This document shows, piece by piece, positions 34,913 through 42,288 of a stretch of 64,000 nucleotides of DNA. Source of the DNA: Oxalobacteraceae bacterium. Its GTDB lineage: Bacteria > Pseudomonadota > Gammaproteobacteria > Burkholderiales > Burkholderiaceae_D. Numbering within the stretch: the first letter of the stretch is position 1; the number at the start of each line of letters is the position of its first letter. Both the position numbers and the translations under genes were made by a program. The stretch lies in assembly GCA_900299005.1 (NCBI GenBank), contig OMID01000060.1, positions 1 through 64,000 on the forward strand, read 5' to 3'. The notes under the pieces are model-generated. The model saw only the letters and a list, made by a program, of their open reading frames with translations, made no database searches and was not told the origin of the DNA.

Positions 34913-36094
34913 ATGCCCAAGTTGCTTGTTACGCCTGGCAGGTTCGCGTTGAAGACTGCTGTTGTATTCGCTGGCCTTCTGTCGATGTCGGTGGCTTTTG
35001 CCGACACGCTGAAAGTCTGCTCCGATCCTGATAATTTGCCTTTCAGTAAATCTGAAGGGTCGGAAAAAGGTCTTTATGTCGAGCTTGCAGAACTGGTAGG
35101 CAAGCACTTGGGCAGCTCCGTAGAGTATGTCTGGTGGTTGACGCATAATCAGCGACGCGCCATCCGAAACACCATGGATGGCTGCGATGCGTATTTTGCT
35201 CTTCCCGCAACGGCTGACTACAAAGTCAGAGGCGCGGACAAGAGCCGTGCTTTCATGGATGTTGGTTTCGCTCTGGTTGGACCGGCATCTTTTACATTGA
35301 GATCTCTGGAAGATCTCAAGGGCAAGCGTGTTGGTGTTTTGCATGGATCGCCGCCTCATATCTTGCTTTCTGCCGAGCCGGGCTACGAACCAAGGAATTA
35401 CAAGTTTCAGGAAGAAGTGTTCGACGCTCTGGCCAAAGGCGAACTGGATCTCGCAGTCCTATGGGGCCCGAGTGCCGGCTACGAAAATCAGAGCCGACTG
35501 CAGAATCGCTGGACTATCACACCGGTTGCTGGTTTTGGCCTGAACGGGCAAGTTGCCGTGGCTGTCTCCAAGGGCAAGACCGAGTTGAGAGACAAGATTG
35601 ATCATGCGCTCACCGAGCTGCAGCCCGAAATCAAGCAGCTGCAAAAGAAATATGGTTTTCCGCAGGCGGTGCCCGTCGTTCTGGATGCCAAGGGCTCGTG
35701 GAACACTATCATTGAACAAGTCGCTGGCGGCACAGCGCAAGCGAATGTAAAGAAGTTCAGCGACAAAGGCGCGGCGAAGATGACGCTGGCTGCTGCCGAA
35801 AAAACCGATCTGCAGTCGAACATGATCAAGGTCGCTGATGTCGACATGGAAGAAATCAAGGGTATGTTCAACAGCCGCTGCTCACATTGCCACGGTCAGA
35901 ATGGCGCCAGCCCGCAGTCGGAACGAGATCTGCGCAAGCTGTCCAAGCGCTACGACGATAAATGGCAGGATGTTGCGCACACCACGATTACCAATGGCCG
36001 CCCGGAACTGGGTATGCCGACGTGGGGCGGTACGCTATCTGATGCCGACATCCGCAATATCATCAAATTTCTGGGGACTATCCAGCGCAAGTAA
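34913..36094 (+). CDS. XoxJ-like binding protein fused to XoxG-like cytochrome c
   Basis: A 393-residue periplasmic protein with a Sec signal (to about residue 30). Residues 32-265 are a MxaJ/XoxJ-type solute-binding domain (LKVCSDPDNLPFSKSEG, VGVLHGSPPHILL, GELDLAVLWGPSAGY). Residues about 310-393 are a class I cytochrome c: heme motif CSHCH (Cys323-Cys326-His327), ITNGRPELGMPTW with axial Met near 368, and DIRNIIKFLG. XoxG accepts electrons from XoxF and XoxJ is thought to aid its maturation; here both are one chain, as in the cytochrome cGJ described for Methylacidiphilum. A strong terminator follows. Confidence 0.88.
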   Translation: MPKLLVTPGRFALKTAVVFAGLLSMSVAFADTLKVCSDPDNLPFSKSEGSEKGLYVELAELVGKHLGSSVEYVWWLTHNQRRAIRNTMDGCDAYFALPATADYKVRGADKSRAFMDVGFALVGPASFTLRSLEDLKGKRVGVLHGSPPHILLSAEPGYEPRNYKFQEEVFDALAKGELDLAVLWGPSAGYENQSRLQNRWTITPVAGFGLNGQVAVAVSKGKTELRDKIDHALTELQPEIKQLQKKYGFPQAVPVVLDAKGSWNTIIEQVAGGTAQANVKKFSDKGAAKMTLAAAEKTDLQSNMIKVADVDMEEIKGMFNSRCSHCHGQNGASPQSERDLRKLSKRYDDKWQDVAHTTITNGRPELGMPTWGGTLSDADIRNIIKFLGTIQRK

Positions 36095-36118
36095 TTGTCT
36101 GCCTCTTGGGGGAAACCG

Positions 36119-36152
36119 CCCGCCGCGCCGTAAGGCCCGGCGGGATTTTTTT
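36119..36152 (+). terminator. intrinsic terminator of the PQQ dehydrogenase operon
   Basis: Stem CCCGCCG (36119-36125) pairs with CGGCGGG (36138-36144) around an inner GCC/GGC pair, and is followed by ATTTTTTT. It lies 25 bases after the stop of the fused cytochrome gene. Confidence 0.88.
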
Positions 36153-36258
36153 GTCATAGGGCGTGTGGTGCTCGGGGCGGTGGGGGGAGGTTGAATACCT
36201 TCTGGGGGTATCAGCGGGCGCAGCCGCACGGGGCCAGCACAGGAACGGAGGTGAAACG

Positions 36259-36456
36259 ATGAAGCACCGGGGCCTGATTGTATTGCCCGCTCTGTTGGGG
36301 CTATGGATGCTGACATCCTGCGTCAGCAAGTTTGATCGCTGTGTTGAGGAGCGACAGAACCAGTACAAAAAAGAGCACCCTCACTCTAACTACGCGGAGC
36401 TGCTCGATAGTCGCGAGCTGTTCCAGAAGCAGTGCAGGGAAGCATACGGCGACTGA
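36259..36456 (+). CDS. small lipoprotein
   Basis: A 65-residue protein starting at ATG 36259 behind a perfect GGAGGTGAAACG. The signal peptide ends in a lipobox LTSC (Cys near residue 18), and the mature part is a charged helix (KFDRCVEERQNQYKKEHPHS) with two further Cys. Length and strong ribosome site argue that it is real. No family recognised; possibly an outer-membrane small lipoprotein. Confidence 0.65.
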   Translation: MKHRGLIVLPALLGLWMLTSCVSKFDRCVEERQNQYKKEHPHSNYAELLDSRELFQKQCREAYGD

Positions 36457-36468
36457 ATTTTTGGTTCA

Positions 36469-36909
36469 TTAATCCGACGCAATCAGAAGGCTGCAGTGCA
36501 CGCGCTCCGCGAGCCGAATGTCGATCATTTTCCTGCCCAGTCCCGTGACGCTGGGGATTTTTTTTGAGTGACCTACGATGATCAGATCAGGGTGCAGCTC
36601 GCGGATCATTTTTTCAATTTCATCCAGTGGATCGCCGGTCCTCAGATGCTTGCTGACATGCTCGTGGAAGGACTTCAGATCGTCCACCCCGGCGTCAAGC
36701 TGACGGTGGAGGCGCTGTAGTGCCGGATGCGCGTCACTGCGCGGCTCGCTCAAATGAAAATAGTCAGCCAAATGTTCGAACACGCTGCGCTCGGCTACGC
36801 ACACCAGATGAATACGTGTCTCGCTGCTGCTGGGCAGCTGCATGCAGCGGCGTACTGCGCAGTAGGTATCGCGGGTGCCATCGTAGGCGACAAGAATGGT
36901 GCGGAACAT
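36469..36909 (-). CDS. universal stress protein (UspA family)
   Basis: A 146-residue UspA-fold protein: ILVAYDGTRDTYCAVRRCMQL at the N-terminus and a C-terminal PDLIIVGHSKKIPSVTGLGRKM where the ATP-binding G-x2-G-x9-G pattern would be; here the glycine spacing is altered (GHSKKIPSVTGLG), so ATP binding is uncertain. The role in stress survival is generic. Single gene between a lipoprotein and a transporter. Confidence 0.82.
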   Translation of the reverse strand: MFRTILVAYDGTRDTYCAVRRCMQLPSSSETRIHLVCVAERSVFEHLADYFHLSEPRSDAHPALQRLHRQLDAGVDDLKSFHEHVSKHLRTGDPLDEIEKMIRELHPDLIIVGHSKKIPSVTGLGRKMIDIRLAERVHCSLLIASD

Positions 36910-37090
36910 GGGGATAGCGTCAATCTATGCGCCAAGGAACTGTGGATTCAGACTGCCATAATAATCGGTCGCCGGCGGGTCAAATCCGCACGCTGTCGCC
37001 TTAGCAAAAAGGCGACGGGCATGTGTATTTCGGCTTCGCACATTTAGGCAGACGCATTGCAAGATTGTCGAACGCGTGATTCATGTGGCT

Positions 37091-38347
37091 TCAGGTTCCG
37101 GCCAGATCGAGGCATCCGACGATAGCGCCGCAGGAGAGCGTGGCCAGCGTTCCGGATAACAGGGTGCGAGGGGCCAGTTGAATAATCTCCGCGCGCCGTG
37201 AGGGCGCCATGGCAGTCAGGCCGCCGATCATGATGCCCAGACTGCCGATGTTGGCGAAGCCGCACAGAGCATAGGTCATGATGAGTCGACTACGGGGCGA
37301 GAGCGCATCCTCGGGCAGGCGCGCCAGATCGAGATAAGCGACCAGCTCATTGAGTATGGTCTTCGTGCCGAGTAATGAGCCGGCAGCGCCGGCCTCGGAC
37401 CAGGGAATGCCGGCCAGCCATGCCAGAGGTTTCAGCAGTAAACCCAGCAGTCGCTGCAGCGACCAGGGGTCACCTTCATGTGGCAGCAAGCCCACCAGCT
37501 GATTGACGATGGCCAGCAGCGCTACGGCGACGATCAGTGAAGCGATGATATTCAGTAGCAGCGCCAGCCCTTCCGATGTGCCGCGATAGATCGCCGATAT
37601 CGCGCTGGCGTCGCTGTCGGCCACGACCATCTCGCTGCCAGTGCCGGGCCCCGAGTGCGGCACCATCAGGCTGGCAAACACGATCGCAGCCGGCGCACTG
37701 ATAAAAGAGGCCGCCAGGATGTGCCCGAGCGCATTGGGCACTAGCGGTCCGATAACGGCGGCATATAGTCCCATTACGGTACCAGCCACACCGGCCATGC
37801 CCGCCGTCAGAATAATGAAGAGTTCGCCACGCGAGACTTGTTGAAGGTAGGGCTTGATGAAAAGAGGAGCCTCGACCATGCCAAGGAAGACATTGGCAGC
37901 AGTCGAGACGCTGACAGCGCCACTGACCCCCATGGTTTTTTCCAGCCACCAGCTCATGTGCGCCACCAGCCAGGGAAGCAGGCGCCAGTAGAACAGCAAG
38001 GCCGACAGAGCACTCATTACCAGCACGATGGGGAGCGCTTGAAAAGCAAGGATGAACGTCGAAGCGCCCGGATTTACAGGGAAAGGCGAGGGAGCACCCC
38101 CGAGATACCCAAACACCAGCGAGGTGCCCTCACGCGTTGCCTGTTCCAGGGCGAGCATGGCTCCGTTCAAAGAGGCAAATGCGGCTTGCGCGGCAGGGAG
38201 TGTGAGTATCAGCAGCGCGAGCAGCCACTGCAGCGCTACCCCACTCGACACTGCACGCCAGGGGATGGCTCGTCTGTTTTCCGAGACCAGCCAGCCGATA
38301 GCCAGCAGGCCGCCGTAGCCGAGCAGAGAGTGCAGCAAAAGGCTCAC
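37091..38347 (-). CDS. concentrative nucleoside transporter (CNT/NupC family)
   Basis: A 418-residue multi-helix membrane protein starting at GTG 38347, overlapping the upstream gene's stop by four bases (GTGA). CNT features: GMVEAPLFIKPYL (the G-x-x-E-x-P motif of HP1/TM4), LTAGMAGVAGTVMGLYA, and TYALCGFANIGSLGIMIGGL near the C-terminus, which matches the conserved CNT signature. It imports nucleosides with H+ or Na+. Coupling to a DUF4399 protein has no obvious functional reason. Confidence 0.88.
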   Translation of the reverse strand: MSLLLHSLLGYGGLLAIGWLVSENRRAIPWRAVSSGVALQWLLALLILTLPAAQAAFASLNGAMLALEQATREGTSLVFGYLGGAPSPFPVNPGASTFILAFQALPIVLVMSALSALLFYWRLLPWLVAHMSWWLEKTMGVSGAVSVSTAANVFLGMVEAPLFIKPYLQQVSRGELFIILTAGMAGVAGTVMGLYAAVIGPLVPNALGHILAASFISAPAAIVFASLMVPHSGPGTGSEMVVADSDASAISAIYRGTSEGLALLLNIIASLIVAVALLAIVNQLVGLLPHEGDPWSLQRLLGLLLKPLAWLAGIPWSEAGAAGSLLGTKTILNELVAYLDLARLPEDALSPRSRLIMTYALCGFANIGSLGIMIGGLTAMAPSRRAEIIQLAPRTLLSGTLATLSCGAIVGCLDLAGT

Positions 38348-38877
38348 TCCTTGTCTGGTACCACGGTGATCTCGATCTTCTTGCGGTACTTCTCGCCATA
38401 AGAGCGGTGCGCGCCGTCACCGAACTGCAGTGTCAGCGTGTATTTGCCCGGAGGGAGGAATACCAGACTCTCGGACTGTCCGCGATCGAAGTGCTTGTAC
38501 TGATCGTTTCGGGGGATGGTGTAACGCTCGGGTACATCTACCGCATTGACGAATAGATGATGATGGCCCGTGCCCGGGGTGTCGTCACCGGATTTTGATA
38601 GTTTTTTCCCTTCCACCGAAAATTTTGCGACGAAGGTCGAGTTGACGGTATCGCCATCCTGAGGCTGTATGAAATCCACACCTTCAGCGTGAACGGCACC
38701 GGCAAAAGCGGATATCGCGAGAACCCACAGCAGCTGGGTTGGACGCGCTGGCAAACACAATGCGCTGGCGGTGCTGGGGGCGTCTTGCGGTACGTCTGCA
38801 CTGTCTGCGATGCGCCCACCTGGCCAGCGAGCGCAATGCTTAGCGATGCGCGTTTTTTTTGAGCTTGATAATGGCAT
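38344..38877 (-). CDS. DUF4399 exported protein with repeat-derived N-terminal extension
   Basis: Read from ATG 38877 (CGAGGAAGCATC ribosome site) the protein is 177 residues. The C-terminal part is DUF4399: VDFIQPQDGDTV, GHHHLFVNA and PGKYTLTLQFGDGAH, a small copper-protein-like beta domain, exported. The hydrophobic signal core (LLWVLAISAFAGAVHA) only begins near residue 48. The residues before it (KKTRIAKHCARWPGGRIAD and following) are encoded by a family B repeat lying in frame between the start codon and the signal peptide. The repeat may have moved the real start; a TTG/GTG start nearer the signal core is possible. Confidence 0.78.
   Translation of the reverse strand: MPLSSSKKTRIAKHCARWPGGRIADSADVPQDAPSTASALCLPARPTQLLWVLAISAFAGAVHAEGVDFIQPQDGDTVNSTFVAKFSVEGKKLSKSGDDTPGTGHHHLFVNAVDVPERYTIPRNDQYKHFDRGQSESLVFLPPGKYTLTLQFGDGAHRSYGEKYRKKIEITVVPDKE
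38762..38870. repeat. dispersed repeat family B, copy inside the DUF4399 gene
   Basis: It aligns along about 100 bases with the copies at 61285 and 62465: GCTGGGGGCGTCTTGCGGTA, CTGTCTGCGATGCGCCCACC, GGCCAGCGAGCGCAATGCTT. The terminal inverted repeat is degraded on the right. It is read in frame on the minus strand as the N-terminal extension of the DUF4399 protein. Confidence 0.7.
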
Positions 38878-39272
38878 GATGCTTCCTCGGGCTGGACAAT
38901 GATCGCCTGCACCAGTCGGACTGAGGGCGCCGGACTGATGCCGTTGGTCTTTGGATTCTAAGCGAAACAGCCTACTGTTCCCGCATCTGCTGCCAGCCAT
39001 TCGGCTTTAGACGCCATCGATAATTTTTGGCCTTTGCAGGAATCGCCCTGTGATACTCTTCCCACCTATCTTGTAAACTTGCTGGCGGCGTCGCCAATAG
39101 CTCGCTGCACCTCTGTACGGTCTGCGGTATTGTCCCCGTGCCATCAATCTAAGGAGATGGGTTCTTATTTCGCTAAAGCGAATGCAGACTCAAGCAACTT
39201 ACCAAACTGGCATGTATCGATTGTCGGCGAGTGGCCCAACCGAACCCCTGGGCACCGATATGCGAGGCTCCC
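38878..39272. other. 395-base gap with possible decayed family B repeat
   Basis: No gene is supported here. Bases about 39078-39143 (GCTGGCGGCG, CACCTCTGTACGGTCTGCGG, TCCCCGTGCCA) resemble the left two thirds of a family B repeat but have no recognisable right end. Promoters for the divergent neighbours must lie here, but none stood out. Confidence 0.4.
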
Positions 39273-39617
39273 ATGCACAATGATTTTTCGGTTTCCCTTA
39301 ATCGCGAAGAGCTCTTTGCGCTCGAGAAGTTAATGGCATCGCTCCCTGCAGGCAGCCCCGGCGTCACCAAAACCCAGTGTCTTCGCAGCCCTGTGGATCA
39401 GGCCTGCTTGTCGCTGCGTGGACAAACGTCACTGGAAGACTGCGCGATCTCGCTCCGATTGGAGCCTGCGCAGGCAGATTCTCTTGCCAGCTGGCTGGGC
39501 GCGCTTACTGTGGATCAGATTGAAACCATGGTCGACGATGCGGACACTGCCGACTCGGCCTCACTGGCGCTCTGGAGTCTTCTGGGGGTGTTAAAACCGG
39601 TGAGCCTAGGCTTCTGA
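39273..39617 (+). CDS. small hypothetical protein
   Basis: A 114-residue protein beginning MHNDFSVSLNREELFALEKLM, mostly helical and acidic, without signal or membrane segment. The start at 39273 is tentative (no strong ribosome site; an upstream start at 39231 is possible). Balanced amino-acid composition and a clean gap to the convergent globin gene (28 bases) favour a real gene. No family recognised. Confidence 0.5.
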   Translation: MHNDFSVSLNREELFALEKLMASLPAGSPGVTKTQCLRSPVDQACLSLRGQTSLEDCAISLRLEPAQADSLASWLGALTVDQIETMVDDADTADSASLALWSLLGVLKPVSLGF

Positions 39618-39645
39618 AACCCCCCTCGCCGCCTAGCCGGCATTC

Positions 39646-40008
39646 CTACTGGCCGACGATCTGGCTTTTGAGGGCATTCACGGTCCGGGTGATGGTATCG
39701 ACATCCTGAGGTTCTACGCTGGCCGCTACCAATGCATCCTTGAGCAGATCGACGGCCAGTTCAAATGAGGCCGATGTAATTCTCAGCCCTGCATGCGCAC
39801 TTTTCATGTCGCGCCCCGCATAGTCGTGCGGCACCTTGCCCATTGCCAAAGAGACAAAAGCGATCTGATGCATGATCAGATCCTCCATTTTCACGTCAAC
39901 GAAATAACGCCTCAGATTGGGGCGTTTCATCACGCGTTTGTAGAAGTCTCTGACGATGGTGGTCACCGCAGGCACGCCACCGTATTTGTCGAATAAAGTC
40001 TGCTCCAT
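39646..40008 (-). CDS. truncated haemoglobin, group 1
   Basis: A 120-residue 2-over-2 globin: LFDKYGGVPAVTTIVRDFYKRV with the B10 Tyr, RRYFVDV with Phe CD1, HQIAFVSLAMG, and the proximal His in KSAHAGLRI. The glycine motifs of the family (YGG, AG) are present. It binds O2 or NO; group 1 forms in bacteria are linked to NO detoxification or oxygen handling. Single gene, convergent with a hypothetical gene. Confidence 0.9.
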   Translation of the reverse strand: MEQTLFDKYGGVPAVTTIVRDFYKRVMKRPNLRRYFVDVKMEDLIMHQIAFVSLAMGKVPHDYAGRDMKSAHAGLRITSASFELAVDLLKDALVAASVEPQDVDTITRTVNALKSQIVGQ

Positions 40009-40124
40009 GAGGACGATAGCTTACCGAATATTTGCTGTCATCGCACAGGAGGCTGTTCGCCGGCTTGTCTCGCCGGTCTTGAACTGGTTTTTCCGCGAGC
40101 GCGTCGGGATGTATTTGTTCGGCC

Positions 40125-40598
40125 TTATTTTAACCAGCCCTCCCACCCGGTAGTGGCAAGCGCTTCGTATTCCTGTCGAACTGGCGCAGGGATGAGTTTA
40201 GGTATGACGGGCACATGCGTAACGTTGTCTCCCTGAGCCAGAAAACCATCAGCCCATGCGCCGCACAGCACGACTTCCTCCTTGAGTGCCGCTTGTCGGG
40301 CCGGATAGGTCTCGCGGAATTCCGTGAGCAGCGCTGCCCGTCGCGCCGCACCCTCCGCGGGGCTACTGCTGCCGGTGCGATCTTTTTTCTCCTTCAGGTA
40401 GAGATCATTGAAGAGGCCGATAAAACGTTGGAAGACCGGAGCCCTCGGGTCAGTCGAAAACGCCTCCGAGAGCATGGTGAAGATGGCCGAGCAACGGGCG
40501 GATTTGATTTCTTCTTTGGATTCCTGGGCGAGGCCCGGTGCGCCAGTGAACAAGCAGCTGGCCGTGAGAAGCGCGGGGAGCAAGTGTCGCAGGTCCAT
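40125..40598 (-). CDS. exported hypothetical protein
   Basis: A 157-residue protein with a Sec signal (LLPALLTASCLFTGAPGLAQ) and a helical mature part holding two Cys (ARCSAIF and VVLCGAW) likely joined by a disulfide. The pattern of a Cys in the first helix and a second after EEVVLCGAWA is common in small periplasmic proteins of unknown function. No neighbours in the same operon. Confidence 0.65.
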   Translation of the reverse strand: MDLRHLLPALLTASCLFTGAPGLAQESKEEIKSARCSAIFTMLSEAFSTDPRAPVFQRFIGLFNDLYLKEKKDRTGSSSPAEGAARRAALLTEFRETYPARQAALKEEVVLCGAWADGFLAQGDNVTHVPVIPKLIPAPVRQEYEALATTGWEGWLK

Positions 40599-41062
40599 GG
40601 CTTTATCAGAAGCGTTTTTAATCCGGGTAATTGTACTCAGCGAGGTGGCCCAGAATAACTGACTTGGGTCAACGGTGATTCAGTCAGTGGTTTTGTGATG
40701 AATTTGGCCATAGATTTTCCGGTGATCGATTATCTGATGATGCAATAAATAACGCTTTGATAATCTTGTTGCTGCCATCGTCAGGCTGGGTCGGGAGGAT
40801 GTGCTCATGCCCAGACAGGCATTAATGACCTTCGTCGTTTTCAGCCGCCTGTTCCGCCCGGCGCGCGCCGCGTGGGTGACCGTCGTGAGGGAGCGCGATG
40901 TCGCGGCAAAGCGCTTCTCCTTGTTTGTAGATTCTGAGTCTGGCTCGCCCTAAAGGGCGGTGCTTTCTTTCGTCTCTCTGGTCATTTTTCATTCTCGTCA
41001 GGCGCCGGTTGCCTCTGTTACCCTGCCAGACACCGGGCATGCATAGCCGCTGGGAGAGCACC
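40599..41062. other. 464-base gap without supported gene
   Basis: Nothing convincing: an open frame on the minus strand (40822-41160) is antisense to the small membrane protein that follows and has no signal or family feature. No repeat of family A or B was found here. Confidence 0.5.
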
Positions 41063-41242
41063 ATGGAAGACACCACGACCACGACGAATTCCGGAAACTC
41101 GGGTACAGATAATTCCGCAGAACCCTCGCCGGAACGTTTTCCGATATCGACCAAAGACATGGTCCGGCAGATCTATCTGCTCTGCGGTGTCGTGATCGCT
41201 TTGCTCAGTCTGGCAATCTGGCTGATGATGAGTCTCTCCTGA
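41063..41242 (+). CDS. small single-pass membrane protein
   Basis: A 59-residue protein from ATG 41063 with a GGGAG ribosome site: an N-terminal Thr/Ser-rich soluble tail (MEDTTTTTNSGNSG), a segment FPISTKDMVRQIYLLCG, and a single C-terminal helix (VVIALLSLAIWLMMSLS). It looks like a tail-anchored small membrane protein. Function unknown. Confidence 0.55.
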   Translation: MEDTTTTTNSGNSGTDNSAEPSPERFPISTKDMVRQIYLLCGVVIALLSLAIWLMMSLS

Positions 41243-41392
41243 TTGCTCCTGTCACTGGGCGGTTAAGCTCGATTTTGCGCGGTTGCGGCGGCAATTACTG
41301 CTAGACTTGCAGGTTTGCGCGATCTGCAACGAGCTTCGCGCCCGGACACGCACCTCGCCAAGCATCCAATAACAATAAAGAGGAGGGCCAGC

Positions 41393-42286
41393 ATGGCATT
41401 TTTCAAGGGGTTTTCACAGCGCCGCATCAAGACTTCCGGCGCCACTATCAACACCGTAGTTGCCGGTACCGGAGAGCCGGTGCTTCTGCTGCATGGCTAT
41501 CCGCAGACGATGGTGTGCTGGCATGAGATTGCGCCCGCACTGGCGAAAGATTACACCGTGGTGTGCGCTGACTTGCGTGGCTATGGGGGCTCTTCCAAGC
41601 CCAAGGGTTTGCCGGACCACAGCAACTATTCCAAACGCGCGATGGCGCAAGACATGGTTGAAGTCATGACGGCGCTGGGGCACGACAAATTTCATCTCGT
41701 AGGCCATGATCGCGGAGGACGCGTCGCGCACCGACTCGCGCGAGACCACGGCAAGCGGGTGCAGACGCTGACCGTGCTCGACATTTCACCCACGCTCAAA
41801 ATGTTCGAGAGTACCAATCTGGCCTTTGCGAGCGCCTATTACCATTGGTTTCAGATGCTCCAGCCCGCACCGCTACCGGAAAAGATGTTGCAGGGGATCG
41901 TACCTTTCAACATTCTGGGTCGTGTCGGGCGCGACGAGCTCGATCTCTCGGCATTTTCGCCTGCTGCCGTGCGCGAGTATGTCAAGGCATTCAAGGATCC
42001 TAAAGCCATTCATGCGAGCTGCGAAGACTACCGTGCCGCCGGTACTATCGACCTCGTGCATGACCGCCGCGACCTGCACAAGAAACTGAAAATGCCGGTG
42101 CACGCGCTCTGGGGCAAGAAGGGTGTGATCCATCGTCTGTTCAACTGCCTGGAAGACTGGCGCGAGGTGGCCGAGCAGGTCAGTGGTGGCCCGGTCAACT
42201 GCGGACATTTCATTCCTGAAGAAGCGCCCGCAAAAACACTGTCCGAGATACGCCGCTTCATTCGCCAATATCCGATCGGAGGCTGA
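41393..42286 (+). CDS. haloacetate dehalogenase-like alpha/beta hydrolase
   Basis: A 297-residue protein from ATG 41393 behind AGGAGGGCCAGC. It follows fluoroacetate dehalogenase closely: LLLHGYPQT, the nucleophile motif GHDRGGRVAHRLA (Asp, then Arg pair for carboxylate binding), YYHWF with the halide-binding His-Trp, CEDYRA with the halide-binding Tyr, and catalytic His in CGHFIPEEAP. The full set of halide-pocket residues is present, so hydrolysis of a haloacetate is plausible, although many relatives act on other esters. It is followed after 2 bases by an IlvD/Edd dehydratase. Confidence 0.85.
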   Translation: MAFFKGFSQRRIKTSGATINTVVAGTGEPVLLLHGYPQTMVCWHEIAPALAKDYTVVCADLRGYGGSSKPKGLPDHSNYSKRAMAQDMVEVMTALGHDKFHLVGHDRGGRVAHRLARDHGKRVQTLTVLDISPTLKMFESTNLAFASAYYHWFQMLQPAPLPEKMLQGIVPFNILGRVGRDELDLSAFSPAAVREYVKAFKDPKAIHASCEDYRAAGTIDLVHDRRDLHKKLKMPVHALWGKKGVIHRLFNCLEDWREVAEQVSGGPVNCGHFIPEEAPAKTLSEIRRFIRQYPIGG

Positions 42287-42288
42287 GC

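Noticed and set aside
40822..41160. 112-codon open frame on the minus strand
   Set aside because: Antisense to the small membrane protein gene at 41063, with no ribosome site, signal or recognisable motif.
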